Notes: a model not told the origin generated them from the sequence alone. Positions 1 through 9,699 are shown, numbered from the stretch's first letter. The stretch: 64,000 nucleotides of DNA from Eutrophocola sp965661105 (GCA_965661105.1 CBFICR010000001.1:106102-170101), one strand, 5' to 3'. Translations and numbers: made by a program.

Positions 1-1149
1 ATCAATGGCGCGACTCTTGAGAATGGCTGGCCCACCATTCCAGCGCCAGGCCATACGGAAACGGGTGAATGCTTTTGACAGCACCGGTTCGGTTAATGCC
101 GCCTCGCCCCAGCTTTGACCGCCATCTGCAGATACTTCTACGCGTGCAATTTTTCCGCCACCAGACCAGGCCACTCCGCTGACTTCATATAAGCCGGGCT
201 GCCCCAGACTCAGCCCTGAAGACGGACTGGTGATCAGGGATTTAACCCCCATGGGGAAGGTCAGGATTTTGGCTTTTCCACCCAGCAGCACATCGGTGTA
301 ATGAGAGGTCTCATCTCGCGTCATCGTCGGTGCGGCATTGACTTTCAGACGACGCAGCCATTTGACTGACATATTGCCTTCGTAGCCGGGCAGGAAAAGG
401 CGCATGGGATAACCATTACCGGGTCGCAGACGTTCGCCATTCTGATAAAGCGCGATAATGGCATCGTCCATCATCTTTTCCAGTGGCACACTGCGGCTCA
501 TGGCAGCAGCATCAGCGCCCTCTGCCAGTACCCACCCTGCGCCCGGTTTAACGCCTGCTTCATCCAGCAAAACCGAAAGTGGTACGCCGGTCCATTCGCT
601 GCAGGATACCAGACCATGCAGCGCACCAAGTGGCGCCTGCTGTGGTTCAGGATTCATATTTCGCCCACTGTTGCCGGAACATTCCAGAAACTGGATTCGC
701 GTCACGGTGGGATAACGCATCAAGGCATCCATGGAGAATGTCAACGGACGATCAACCAGGCCATGAATTAACAGTTGATGCTGATCAGGATCGATATCAG
801 GTATGCCGCTATGATGACGCTCAAAGTGCAGGCTGTTGGGGGTAATGGTGCCATGTAATTTTTCCAGCGGGGTAAAGGAAACCCCGCTTCCCACGACTCC
901 CGGCGTACCTCCCACAATTTTCTGTACATGCTGTTCATACTGCGATGGCTGACCATAGGGACTCATGTGGGCCCCGGGCGCTTTCATCCATGGCGGAATT
1001 TCCAGCGGGGCAGCACTGGCAGGCATGGCGGAAAGCAGGCCCATACTGCCGAGCATGGTCGCACCGCCGGTTAAAAACAACCTGCGGTGAACAAGTCCAT
1101 TGCCGGCAACGTCTTCTATTTGCTTACTTGTGTCATCGTTTGATTTCAT
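1..1149 (-). CDS. soxC: SoxC-like sulfite dehydrogenase, molybdopterin subunit (C-terminus off window)
   Basis: Probable periplasmic molybdopterin oxidoreductase of the sulfite oxidase/SoxC family. The start is the ATG at 1149 and 383 codons are visible before the gene runs off the left edge. The N-terminus has a Tat-type signal (HRRLFLTGG, Arg22-Arg23) followed by an Ala-rich segment. The stretch HGLVDRPLTF and then FLECSGNSGR (Cys157, the expected molybdenum ligand of this family) are typical, as is the later SCSEWTGVPLS block. The last visible part (about residue 300 on) looks like the start of the Ig-like Mo-co dimerisation domain. A SoxD-type cytochrome partner would lie outside the window, so the exact substrate is unproven. 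The enzyme class is well supported; the symbol soxC is less certain because no other sox gene is visible. Confidence 0.8.
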   Translation of the reverse strand, partial: MKSNDDTSKQIEDVAGNGLVHRRLFLTGGATMLGSMGLLSAMPASAAPLEIPPWMKAPGAHMSPYGQPSQYEQHVQKIVGGTPGVVGSGVSFTPLEKLHGTITPNSLHFERHHSGIPDIDPDQHQLLIHGLVDRPLTFSMDALMRYPTVTRIQFLECSGNSGRNMNPEPQQAPLGALHGLVSCSEWTGVPLSVLLDEAGVKPGAGWVLAEGADAAAMSRSVPLEKMMDDAIIALYQNGERLRPGNGYPMRLFLPGYEGNMSVKWLRRLKVNAAPTMTRDETSHYTDVLLGGKAKILTFPMGVKSLITSPSSGLSLGQPGLYEVSGVAWSGGGKIARVEVSADGGQSWGEAALTEPVLSKAFTRFRMAWRWNGGPAILKSRAID

Positions 1150-1477
1150 GATGAAGCCTCATATTTGAGCTTAATTTTTTTATTATCTGAAGAAATTCTC
1201 TACGCACTGAATTTCTTTCTATTTATTACCCCGAGAGGAACTCGATATAAGCGCATTATTTATTCCGGGTCAATTATGCCACTAGCCATTGTGCTCAAGA
1301 GTTCGCGGTGTTATCAGAATTGCCAGTTGATAATTAAATGGCATCAAGCGGCTGGCAGAATTATGCACAAGTTTCATAAAATGTTTCCCTGGCTTTACAT
1401 CAAGCCGGGGAAGTTGCGCAGTTGCTGCTGCCAATCGTGTTACGATCAACAGATAAACTCATCATCAGGCAACGATC
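1150..1477. other. Intergenic region between divergent genes, with a hairpin
   Basis: This 328-base spacer separates the divergent SoxC-like and peptidase genes and should hold both promoters. The only clear structure is an inverted repeat at 1387-1410: CCCTGGCTT, a 6-base loop, then AAGCCGGGG, giving nine pairs with one G-U. It lies about 68 bases before the peptidase start and has no T-run, so it looks like a 5'-leader structure and not a terminator. No convincing -35/-10 pair was identified by eye. Confidence 0.35.
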
Positions 1478-2674
1478 ATGGACAAACAACGCGCTGGCAA
1501 AAAAGACAATGCCCACAGCCTGTCACTGTTTACTCTGTTCGGCATCGAGATACGACTGGACATCAGCGTCATCATTATCTTCAGCCTGATCGTTTACAGC
1601 CTGGGTAGCGGTGTCTATGCCAGCTGGCATCCCGACTGGTCACCAAGCGTCACCTGGGGTACTGCCCTGGTGTCGGGACTGGCTTTTTTTGCTTCGCTGC
1701 TGGCCCATGAACTTTCTCACTCTGTGGTCTCGCAATACTTTGGTATACCGGTACCACGCATCACGCTATTCCTGTTTGGCGGTGTCGCTGAAATAAGCCG
1801 TGAACCCGACCGCCCCAAACACGAATTTCTGATCGCCATTGCCGGCCCCCTGATGAGCCTCCTCATTGCCATTGTCTGCACTAATCTGGCCTTTTATATG
1901 GCAGGTGACATGGACCTGGCTGCTACCATAAACGCCGGAGACTTAACGGTGATTGCCAGTCTGGGCCCACTGGCCACCGCCCTGTTCTGGCTCGGCTCGA
2001 TTAATATGTTGCTGGCCATATTCAACATGATTCCCGGGTTTCCAATGGATGGGGGCCGTGTATTTCGTGCCATCATCTGGGCTGTTACCGGTGATCAGCT
2101 TAAAGCGACGCTGTGGGCTTCCAATGTTGGGCGCTACTTTGGCTGGTTTCTAATGGCCATGGGCGTCATGGGTCTGTTGCAGGGACGTGGCATTGGCAGT
2201 TTATGGTCAATACTGATCGGCTGGTTTCTCTCCAACCTGGCTACCATGAGCTACCGACAGCTGGTCACAGACCGGGCGCTGGGTGGCTTTAAAATAGCAG
2301 ATTTAATGCGCACCCATTTCGAAACGGTTGATGCCAGTATGCCTTTGCCAGAGTTTGTCGATAACTACCTGTTGCGTAGCAGTCAGCGACTGTGGCCGGT
2401 AACCAGGGCTGGAAAACTGGCCGGCACAATCAGTCTCGCCCGGATCAATCATCTGCCCACAGAGAACCGGCCACACCTCTCCCTGGGGGAAGCCATGAGC
2501 GCCATTGAAGACATTGATTGTCTGGAACCGCAGACGCCAGCCAAAGACGCCATCAATATTCTGGTCAAGGCAGGGGACGAACCGATTCTGGTGGTGGAGA
2601 ATGAAAAAGTGCTCGGTCTGGTTCAGCATTCCGATATCGTGAAGTGGATGTCATTGCATCAAATGTCAGCCTGA
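1478..2674 (+). CDS. Site-2-protease family membrane zinc peptidase with C-terminal CBS pair
   Basis: Intramembrane metalloprotease of the M50/S2P family, 398 residues. The zinc-binding HExxH motif is HELSH at residues 77-81 inside a membrane segment, and the third ligand region is FNMIPGFPMDGGRVFRA, with Asp191. About six hydrophobic segments span residues 28-255. Residues 274-395 resemble two CBS domains (FKIADLMRTHFETVDASM... and a final VLGLVQHSDIVKWM block), as in the SpoIVFB/Rip3-like subgroup where CBS domains sense nucleotides. It stands alone on the plus strand with no anti-sigma factor substrate beside it, so its target is unknown. The start ATG is preceded by only a weak ribosome-binding site. 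Confidence 0.85.
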   Translation: MDKQRAGKKDNAHSLSLFTLFGIEIRLDISVIIIFSLIVYSLGSGVYASWHPDWSPSVTWGTALVSGLAFFASLLAHELSHSVVSQYFGIPVPRITLFLFGGVAEISREPDRPKHEFLIAIAGPLMSLLIAIVCTNLAFYMAGDMDLAATINAGDLTVIASLGPLATALFWLGSINMLLAIFNMIPGFPMDGGRVFRAIIWAVTGDQLKATLWASNVGRYFGWFLMAMGVMGLLQGRGIGSLWSILIGWFLSNLATMSYRQLVTDRALGGFKIADLMRTHFETVDASMPLPEFVDNYLLRSSQRLWPVTRAGKLAGTISLARINHLPTENRPHLSLGEAMSAIEDIDCLEPQTPAKDAINILVKAGDEPILVVENEKVLGLVQHSDIVKWMSLHQMSA

Positions 2675-2726
2675 GACGATGCCGGCGAGCCTGCCGGGAA
2701 AAGACATCAAGCTGATTCGGGCGGAT

Positions 2727-3029
2727 TTATTCCTGCAGGAAACGTTGTAAACGCTGATTTAACAGCTCATTTTCTGCCTGCAACTGTTCTCTTTCCTCTA
2801 TAAGTTCAATCACTAAGGCCACGGCAGACCAGTTCAACTTTAAATCCCGCCGTAATCTCACAGCGCGCCGGGCAATACTTACCATGGTCAAATCAAAAGA
2901 CCATTCGGCGGGTTTCTCCCCGCTGGGTTCGACGATGCCATATTCCACCATTTTTATAAAAGAGTTTCTGGGCAACTCCACGGCGTCGCATACATCATTC
3001 AGATCCAGTTCTACAGTGTGATCTTTCAT
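2727..3029 (-). CDS. cbpM: Chaperone modulator CbpM
   Basis: Small MerR-HTH-like modulator that binds the J-domain protein CbpA and regulates its activity. The product is about 100 residues with VELDLNDVCDAVELP near the start and a C-terminal coiled coil rich in Leu, Glu and Gln (EEREQLQAENELLNQRLQ). The start was set at the ATG at 3029 because an AGGA sequence sits 7 bases upstream of it, whereas the ATG at 3035 directly abuts that sequence. It lies 14 bases behind cbpA, the usual cbpA-cbpM arrangement. Confidence 0.87.
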   Translation of the reverse strand: MKDHTVELDLNDVCDAVELPRNSFIKMVEYGIVEPSGEKPAEWSFDLTMVSIARRAVRLRRDLKLNWSAVALVIELIEEREQLQAENELLNQRLQRFLQE

Positions 3030-3043
3030 AGTCATTTCCTGGC

Positions 3044-3985
3044 TTAATTGGTTAAATCGCAACGGGGGTTAAAATCAGATTTACTCGCCAATGCCTTCCA
3101 CAGTTCTGCACTTTCATCATCCGTTTTATCAGGGATCACAATCTTGAGTACTACATAGAGATCACCCTGTGCTTTTTTACCCGCCAGCCCCTTGCCTTTG
3201 ATACGCAGACGATTCCCGCTCTGACTGTCGGGTTTAACAGTGACTTTAATCTGGCCACTGAGTGTCGGCACTTCAATTGAAGCACCCAAGGCGGCTTCCC
3301 AGGGCGACACTGGAACAGTGATGGAAAGGTCGTTGCCAATCACATCGAAGAGCGGGTGGGGAACCAGTTTTATTTTAAGATAGAGATCACCGGGGTCACC
3401 ATTACCAAAACCTGGCGCCCCCTGCCCCTTGAGCCTGATGCGTTCTTTATCCACAACGCCTTTGGGGATTTTGACTTTCAGGGTTTTCCTGACATCCTCA
3501 ATACGCCCGGACTCACCATAGTGAGGCAGGTTATAAGCTATGGTTTTTGTTTCGTCATTCAAGGTGTCTTCCAGGAAAATTGGCATATCGATTTCAACAT
3601 CCTGACCGCGTCTGGAAAATCTGTTCTCGCTGCCTGAATGACTGCGCCCGGCACCAGCTCCACGATGCTGAAAATCGGCACCGAAAATGGATTCAAAAAA
3701 ATCGGAATAATCGCCAGCGCCATCACTATGCTGCCATCCAGGGGGTGGCGTAAATGGTTTACCCTGGGCTCCGTACTGACGCAGCTGATCATATTCAGCG
3801 CGCTTTTCATCACTGCCCAGCACCTCATAAGCCTCTGCTACCAATTTGAATTGCGCTTCAGCGTCATGTTCCTTGCTGACATCCGGATGGTATTTACGAG
3901 CCAGTCGGCGATAGGCGGTTTTTATGGCCTTTTTATCATCCTCAGGCTTTACCCCAAGTATTGCGTAATAATCTTTAAATTCCAT
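3044..3985 (-). CDS. cbpA: Curved DNA-binding protein CbpA (DnaJ-class co-chaperone)
   Basis: DnaJ homologue of about 313 residues that stimulates DnaK and binds DNA. It starts MEFKDYYAILGVKP, matching the family's usual start; the TTG four codons upstream was not used. The J domain (residues 1-70) carries the HPD motif in YHPDVSKEHD. A Gly/Phe/Ser-rich linker follows (residues 75-130), then two CTD beta-sandwich domains. The Cys-rich zinc finger of true DnaJ is absent, as expected for CbpA. cbpM follows 14 bases downstream, so the two genes are very probably co-transcribed. Confidence 0.93.
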   Translation of the reverse strand: MEFKDYYAILGVKPEDDKKAIKTAYRRLARKYHPDVSKEHDAEAQFKLVAEAYEVLGSDEKRAEYDQLRQYGAQGKPFTPPPGWQHSDGAGDYSDFFESIFGADFQHRGAGAGRSHSGSENRFSRRGQDVEIDMPIFLEDTLNDETKTIAYNLPHYGESGRIEDVRKTLKVKIPKGVVDKERIRLKGQGAPGFGNGDPGDLYLKIKLVPHPLFDVIGNDLSITVPVSPWEAALGASIEVPTLSGQIKVTVKPDSQSGNRLRIKGKGLAGKKAQGDLYVVLKIVIPDKTDDESAELWKALASKSDFNPRCDLTN

Positions 3986-4212
3986 AATTTTACTCAAGAT
4001 AGCTATTAATTGGCTGTCTGCCAGATCTCCAAGATATTTGATTTTCGCGCTGAAAGTAATGCTTTAAATCAAAAGGTGTTCAGCATTATCTATAAAACCG
4101 TAGCTCAGCTTACGAAAAAATTACGCAGAAATTACGCCACCTGCCCTTTGTTGATGGATTCCTTACATCAGCATTCATTAAGATTTGCTGCACGTTAATT
4201 CCGGGTGATGCC

Positions 4213-5655
4213 ATGTTTAACCTGCCTTTCAGAATCGGTTCCTTCATCATGCTTATGTGGGGCAGCATTATGCTGATTCCAATCCTGGTATCGGGTGGCA
4301 ATCTCTGGGAGATCGGTGTTTTTTTGCAAAGCGCCGTCTGTTGCTACTTCCTGTCATGGCTATTTGGCAGACTGAGTAGTGACTACCAGGTAACCATGGA
4401 GCCCAGACCATTGTTCCTGGCCACCTCCATCAATTGGCTCCTGATGTCCTTTACTGGCGCACTACCCTATGTCTTCTCCATGCCCGGACTGGACTTTAGT
4501 GATGCATTGTTTGAAAGCATCTCGGGCGTCACCACAACCGGCTCAACGGTGATAACAGGTCTGGACAGCTTGCCAATGAGCCTGCTGCTATGGCGTTCCA
4601 TCACACAATGGGTAGGGGGTATCGGTATAATTCTGATGGCAGTCGCGGTACTGCCCTACCTCAAGGTTGGCGGTATGCGACTGTTCAAAACCGAGTCCTC
4701 GGAATGGGCACAACTGGATTCCGGTCATATTTATAAAGCGGCAAAATATATTTCGCTGACCTATTTCACAATCACACTGCTTTGTTATCTGGTTTATCTG
4801 ATACTGGGCATGGACTGGTTTGATGCACTCAACCACTCCCTGTCGACCGTTTCCACCGGCGGCTATTCTACACACGACCAGTCCTTTGGCTTTTATCAAA
4901 AACCGTCGATGCTTATCGCTGCCAGCATTTTTATGATTCTGGGTGGTTGTCCGTTCTTTCTTTACATCAAGAGTATTCAGCATCGCTCAAATGATGTCTT
5001 CAGGGATGTGCAGGTGCGCCTGTTTCTTAAACTCATTCTTGTTATGGTGACACTGGTCTGCGTAGCACGCTTATTGAGTCCTCATAGTGAGAATGCCTGG
5101 TCGATATTTGCCAACTCTGCTTTTAATATAGTTTCTGTCATTACCACTACTGGATATGCCAGTCAGGACTATTCCACCTGGGGTAGTTTTTCACTTTTGA
5201 TTTTTGCCTTTCTTACCTTCAGTGGCGCCTGTTCGGGATCGACCTCCGGGGGGATAAAGCTATTTCGTTTTCAGTTATTATATATTTATGTAAAAGAACA
5301 CCTTGTAAGTGCTGTGCACCCTAAATGCATTCAGAGCCGGGAATATAATCACCGGCCAGTAAGTGAAGAGGTTCTGGTTTCCTCACTGGCATTTCTGTTT
5401 TTTGTGATGTTGTCATGGTTCGTTTGCACCATGCTACTTGCCGCCTGCGGACTTGATCCGGTGACTGCAATCAGTGGCTCATTAACGGCACTGATGAATG
5501 TAGGTCCCGGGTTTGGAGAAACAATTGGCCCGGCTGGCAATTTCAGCGCACTACCGACACCGGCAAAATACATACTTTGCGGCGCCATGTTGCTGGGCAG
5601 GCTCGAGTACCTTACTCTGGTAGTAATTTTCTCCAGAGAATTCTGGAAGTGGTAA
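4213..5655 (+). CDS. trkH: Trk system potassium uptake protein TrkH
   Basis: Inner-membrane potassium channel subunit, 480 residues, close to the usual length of TrkH. The four pore-loop/selectivity-filter segments are visible: SGVTTTGSTVITG, STVSTGGYSTHDQ, SVITTTGYASQDY and ALMNVGPGFGETIG. The diagnostic QWVGGIGIILMAVAVLPYLKV block is also present. TrkH normally needs the cytoplasmic NAD-binding subunit TrkA, which is not in this window. The stop codon overlaps the start of the next gene (TAATG at 5653-5657), so potassium uptake and the downstream two-component genes are translationally coupled. This suggests that the kinase senses or controls potassium supply. Confidence 0.93.
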   Translation: MFNLPFRIGSFIMLMWGSIMLIPILVSGGNLWEIGVFLQSAVCCYFLSWLFGRLSSDYQVTMEPRPLFLATSINWLLMSFTGALPYVFSMPGLDFSDALFESISGVTTTGSTVITGLDSLPMSLLLWRSITQWVGGIGIILMAVAVLPYLKVGGMRLFKTESSEWAQLDSGHIYKAAKYISLTYFTITLLCYLVYLILGMDWFDALNHSLSTVSTGGYSTHDQSFGFYQKPSMLIAASIFMILGGCPFFLYIKSIQHRSNDVFRDVQVRLFLKLILVMVTLVCVARLLSPHSENAWSIFANSAFNIVSVITTTGYASQDYSTWGSFSLLIFAFLTFSGACSGSTSGGIKLFRFQLLYIYVKEHLVSAVHPKCIQSREYNHRPVSEEVLVSSLAFLFFVMLSWFVCTMLLAACGLDPVTAISGSLTALMNVGPGFGETIGPAGNFSALPTPAKYILCGAMLLGRLEYLTLVVIFSREFWKW

Positions 5656-7034
5656 TGCAACGAAACAAAACTCTTTCTACAGGAATACTTTACTGGCTTG
5701 GTATGCCGTCACTGGTTACATTGGCAGGCTATCTTCCTGGTGAACTTGCCACTCATTCCACCTTACTGATTCTTTATCTTTGCTCGGTACTCTATTGTTC
5801 GCTGCAGGCCGATCAGAATGCCGTTATAGCCTGCGCCTTTGTCAGCTTCTTCATGTTCAACTATTTTCATACTGATCCGCAGTACTCCCTGCTGATGCAC
5901 AACCTTAATGAATTTATTTCATCACTGGTTTTCGTCGGTTTTGCCGCCCTGGCCGGCAGCATCTCTACTCGCATCAAGTCCCAGGTCATCAGTCTGGAAC
6001 GGCAAAAGGAATTCCTGAATGCGCAAATAATGCTGGCGCACAAGTGTCAGGATTTTAGCGAGGAGGTAGAAATCCTTCCGCTTCTTAATGACATTTCCAA
6101 AAATATTTTTTCCAACAAAATACGATTTACTCTTGAGCCCACGGATTCCTTTGCAGGCGCCAGCCACAATGGCTTTCATCTTAACTGGCACACACCAACA
6201 GCAGGCTCGCTGGATGCGGATATGGAAGCCATGCTGATAAATCTGAAGGAACAGGTAAACAGTGCTTTTGATCGCATGAGTGTCAGAAAGGCGCTAAAGA
6301 TAGTAGAGAGAAAAGGTGATGAAGAGAGACTTCGTTCTGCGCTGCTGTCATCAGTCTCCCATGACCTGAAAACACCTCTGGTTACCATGATAGGTGCGGC
6401 AACCTCTCTGCGTGACCTTGATGCATCACTGAGTGCGAACGACAAGGCCGAACTTGTAAACTCCATTATTGGTGAATCGCGACGCCTTGAAAGCTATATC
6501 CAGAACCTGCTCGACATGACCCGCCTGGGACATGGCGAATTACCGCTGCACAGGGATTGGGTGTCCATCAATGAAATTTATCATGTGGTGATGAAACGTA
6601 TCAGCCAGCAGTTTCCAGACAATCATATTCAGCTGAAAGCCCGCAAATCCCTGCCACCATTAAATGTTCATGCGGCCCTGATCGAACAGGCCTTATTCAA
6701 TGCCTTTGAAAATGCTATCAAGGCAGGAGGCGAATCCTCAGAAATTCTGGTCGATGTGAATCAGGAAGATGACAGGATTGTCATTTATATTTCAGATCAC
6801 GGACCTGGTCTGCCGCAATCCGAATGGGAAGCTGTCTTTGATCAGTTTTATACTTTCAGTCAGGGTGACTGTTACGAAAAAGGAACAGGGCTGGGACTGA
6901 GTATTTGCCGAAGTATATTCAGGGTTCATATGGGTGATGCCGTGATAGTAAAACCCAAAGCAGGCTTCAATCACTGCCTTATGCTGGTGCTTCCCCTGAA
7001 CATTCCAGGCAAGAATATGGATAAATCCTCATGA
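5655..7034 (+). CDS. KdpD-like sensor histidine kinase lacking the KdpD/Usp N-terminal domains
   Basis: Membrane histidine kinase of 459 residues. The start is the ATG at 5655, which overlaps the trkH stop and has GGAAG upstream; an earlier in-frame codon inside trkH was not used. Residues 10-105 form four hydrophobic segments resembling the KdpD DUF4118 membrane region. A GAF-like linker follows, then HisKA with the phospho-acceptor in SSVSHDLKTPLVTMIG (His236), and HATPase_c with an N box (NAFENAIKAG), DHGPGLP and GTGLGLSICRS. The long cytoplasmic KdpD and universal-stress domains of about 400 residues found in E. coli KdpD are missing. No kdpFABC genes are present, so the regulated target is probably trkH or an operon elsewhere. 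Confidence 0.87.
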   Translation: MQRNKTLSTGILYWLGMPSLVTLAGYLPGELATHSTLLILYLCSVLYCSLQADQNAVIACAFVSFFMFNYFHTDPQYSLLMHNLNEFISSLVFVGFAALAGSISTRIKSQVISLERQKEFLNAQIMLAHKCQDFSEEVEILPLLNDISKNIFSNKIRFTLEPTDSFAGASHNGFHLNWHTPTAGSLDADMEAMLINLKEQVNSAFDRMSVRKALKIVERKGDEERLRSALLSSVSHDLKTPLVTMIGAATSLRDLDASLSANDKAELVNSIIGESRRLESYIQNLLDMTRLGHGELPLHRDWVSINEIYHVVMKRISQQFPDNHIQLKARKSLPPLNVHAALIEQALFNAFENAIKAGGESSEILVDVNQEDDRIVIYISDHGPGLPQSEWEAVFDQFYTFSQGDCYEKGTGLGLSICRSIFRVHMGDAVIVKPKAGFNHCLMLVLPLNIPGKNMDKSS

Positions 7035-7720
7035 AGATTCTTATCATTGATGACGAACCACAGATAAGGAAATTTCTCAGCATAAGCCTTGCCTCACAGG
7101 ATTACACAGTAATCACAGCCGAAAACGGCCAGAAGGGGATCTCACAGTCTGTGCTGGCTGAACCAGACCTGATTATTCTGGACCTTGGATTACCTGACAT
7201 GGATGGCAAACTGGCACTGCAGCAGATCCTCAACGAAAAGTTTGTGCCGGTTATCGTACTATCGGTGCGTACGTCAGAGGCGGAAAAAGTAGCGACTCTT
7301 GATATGGGCGCCATCGACTATGTTGAAAAGCCATTCAGCGTCAACGAACTTCTTGCCAGAATTCGTCGTGCTACCAATACTGGCAGCATAATCTCCAGGC
7401 AGAACATTATTTACGATGACAATTACCTTAAAATCGACCAGGAAAGCCACAAGGTCTACCTGGACTCGCAACTGGTCACATTGACTAAAAAGGAATGGGC
7501 TGTATTGATTCGGCTTATGGACTCCCCGGGACGACTTGTCACCCAGACCAGCCTGTTACAGGAAGTATGGGGAAAATCCCATCTGGAAGATACGCAGTAT
7601 CTGCGTAACATCATTCTCAAATTGCGACAAAAACTGAAGGACGATGCTGCAAGCCCCCGTTACCTGGAAACAGAACCCGGGATTGGCTACAGATTTATTG
7701 GCTCGACAGAAAGCACCTGA
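7031..7720 (+). CDS. KdpE-like OmpR-family response regulator
   Basis: DNA-binding response regulator of 229 residues. The receiver domain has acidic residues Asp7-Asp8, the phospho-acceptor Asp51 in LIILDLGLPDMDG, and Lys100 in YVEKPF. The C-terminal winged helix (about residues 130-225) contains LTKKEWAVLIRL and ends in ETEPGIGYRF, typical of KdpE. The start overlaps the kinase stop (ATGA at 7031-7034), so the two form a cognate pair in the trkH operon. Binding sites were not identified. KdpE in E. coli activates kdpFABC; here the neighbour is trkH, so a different output is likely. Confidence 0.9.
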   Translation: MKILIIDDEPQIRKFLSISLASQDYTVITAENGQKGISQSVLAEPDLIILDLGLPDMDGKLALQQILNEKFVPVIVLSVRTSEAEKVATLDMGAIDYVEKPFSVNELLARIRRATNTGSIISRQNIIYDDNYLKIDQESHKVYLDSQLVTLTKKEWAVLIRLMDSPGRLVTQTSLLQEVWGKSHLEDTQYLRNIILKLRQKLKDDAASPRYLETEPGIGYRFIGSTEST

Positions 7721-8106
7721 CACACTATTCCTGTAGCATTCTCTGTTCACAGCCCAATTTAATTGAATCAAATTTCCGCACACTCAGCACCGTCCAGCTT
7801 CCTTTTTAAAACACTTTGTACTTAACTTTTGGAACATACTTTCCGTTACGCTGTCACGATAAATAATAGTCGGTAAAAAACAAAAAAAAACAGTTAATAC
7901 ATATTTTGCGTAACCAACCTGCATGTGGCATTATTTGGACACTTTTAATTTTTCGCGCCATTAGATTCGCCTAAGCGAACGACGAAAAATTCAGATTATG
8001 AGTTACGGACTGAAGAGGGGGAGCAGCATTTTCTCGTGCTGTTTTTTTGCCGTAAGACCTTGATTTCAGTGCGTTATCGCTTATTCCACAAGAGGGGATT
8101 CACGCT
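7721..8106 (+). other. Intergenic leader before the first ankyrin/cytochrome cassette
   Basis: This 386-base spacer follows the two-component genes. It contains AT-rich stretches around 7861-7950 that could hold the promoter of the cassette. A short inverted repeat lies at 8024-8041 (CAGCA, 8-base loop, TGCTG) followed by seven T residues to 8048, which resembles a weak intrinsic terminator or attenuator 60 bases before the next start. A strong ribosome-binding site (GAGGGGA) lies just before the ATG at 8107. Confidence 0.35.
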
Positions 8107-9699
8107 ATGGAAATCAGGAACAATAGATTTTTGCCAACTGCGGGTACAGTGGCACTTGTGCTGGCTACTCTCATCTTTTATATAGAGCCAGCTGCTGCCT
8201 CCGGCAAGATTGCTGACGCAGCTCGATCTGATGACTTTGATCAGGCCAGCGAACTGATCAATAGCGGCGCTGACATTAACCTTCCTGAGCCAGACGGCAC
8301 TACTCCCCTGCTCTGGGCTGTGTACAATTCCTCTTCCGAACTGGTTCAGTTATTGCTTGATGCTGACGCTGATCCTAACATCCCCAACAAGCTTGGTATT
8401 ACCCCCTTACTGCAGGCAAGCCGTTATGGTGATGCCGGTATGATTACTATGTTAATCCGCAGCGGTGCCAGTCTTGTCGTCACCGGGCTCGGTGTAGAGT
8501 CGCCACTTATGGCCGCCGCCAGATCCGGCAACGCGCAGGCAGTAAAAGTCCTTCTTGAGGCTGGCGCCAATCCAAATGCCAGCGAACCCATTGATAATCA
8601 GACTGCCCTGATGTGGGCAGCAGCCGAAGGACATCTCGATGTCGTCAAAATACTTCTTGATGCAGGCGCCGATCCCAACATGCAGGCCCGTGTATCAGAA
8701 CTGACAGAACGTAAAAATGCCGACTTTCCATCAGGTGGCTTTGCGCCCTTGCACTGGGCAGCGCGCAACGGCGACGAAGCCATGATCAAAACCCTGCTTG
8801 ATGGCGGCGCAGACATTAATGTCAGAAACGGTGATGATTCCACGCCGATGATGCTGGCTATCGTGAATGATCGTTTTGACATTGCTGCACTGCTGCTGGA
8901 TCTTGATGCTGACGCCAATGATGGCTCCCTTTATTTTGCAACCGAGATGCGTGATGCCACCACAGACTGGCGCGCCCGGGACGGAACCATCTTCCGTGCC
9001 GACCATCCGAATCAACTTAGTGCTATTGAGCTTACCCGTCTGTTGCTGGAAGCCGGCGCTGATCCAAACAAACCGTTTATTGGCCAGATGCATAATGCAT
9101 CAATGTGCTGCGACACCAAATCCAATATGACACCGTTCTACAGGGCGGCAAAAGCTGCCGATATAGCCGGCCTGGAAATGATGCTTGAGTACGGCGCTGA
9201 TCCCAACTGGAAACCGGCAAGTGAAACCAGAAAGGTAGGTATCGACGGTGAAGAAGAAATCGTCAGCCGTTCTGCTCTTATGGTCGCTATTACCGGTGGC
9301 AAGGGAGTCGCTATTGCCGGCGGCCCCAATGATTTACGCAATGGTCCACCCGACTTTCGGGAAGCAGGCGTGCGTGACCCGGTTCAGGCAGCCAAACTGC
9401 TTCTGGAAGCCGGTGCCGATGTCAGTGTTAAAGGCCCTGATGATCTCACCGCTCTTCATGTTGCCGCCAATGCCGGCCAACTTGATACAGTCTATGCACT
9501 CGCTGCCCATGGTGCATCACTTACGGCAAAGAACAAGAATGATCAAACACCCCAGGAACTGGTAGAAAATACCCCGGCGAAGAAACCTACACCCGGCTTT
9601 TACTTCGATGCGCCCCCGGCTTCACAGGAAGAGATTATTGCCGCACTTGAAGAACTGGGGGCTATGAATAATGCTGGCGGGGGAAGTATTGCACAATGA
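8107..9699 (+). CDS. Exported ankyrin-repeat protein (cassette A)
   Basis: Protein of 530 residues with a signal peptide (hydrophobic core about residues 13-30, probable cleavage after PAAAS). The mature part is built almost entirely of ankyrin repeats of about 33 residues with the TPLLWAV..., LLLDAGADPN consensus; roughly ten repeats can be followed. A longer insertion near residues 275-330 contains CCDTKSN, a possible metal-binding or disulfide site. Ankyrin repeats mediate protein contacts, so a periplasmic scaffold for the two downstream products is a reasonable inference, but no enzymatic motif is seen. Its stop overlaps the start of the next gene by ATGA, so it is the first gene of a three-gene operon. 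A paralogue lies at 15260-16762 on the other strand. Confidence 0.85.
   Translation: MEIRNNRFLPTAGTVALVLATLIFYIEPAAASGKIADAARSDDFDQASELINSGADINLPEPDGTTPLLWAVYNSSSELVQLLLDADADPNIPNKLGITPLLQASRYGDAGMITMLIRSGASLVVTGLGVESPLMAAARSGNAQAVKVLLEAGANPNASEPIDNQTALMWAAAEGHLDVVKILLDAGADPNMQARVSELTERKNADFPSGGFAPLHWAARNGDEAMIKTLLDGGADINVRNGDDSTPMMLAIVNDRFDIAALLLDLDADANDGSLYFATEMRDATTDWRARDGTIFRADHPNQLSAIELTRLLLEAGADPNKPFIGQMHNASMCCDTKSNMTPFYRAAKAADIAGLEMMLEYGADPNWKPASETRKVGIDGEEEIVSRSALMVAITGGKGVAIAGGPNDLRNGPPDFREAGVRDPVQAAKLLLEAGADVSVKGPDDLTALHVAANAGQLDTVYALAAHGASLTAKNKNDQTPQELVENTPAKKPTPGFYFDAPPASQEEIIAALEELGAMNNAGGGSIAQ

Noticed and set aside
1165..1608. Open frame of 147 codons on the plus strand before the peptidase gene
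   Set aside because: It overlaps the start of the well-supported peptidase gene in another frame and its product has no recognisable feature.
7855..7920. AT-rich stretch with A-runs as a possible small RNA gene
   Set aside because: No promoter or terminator pair with a defined transcript could be identified.
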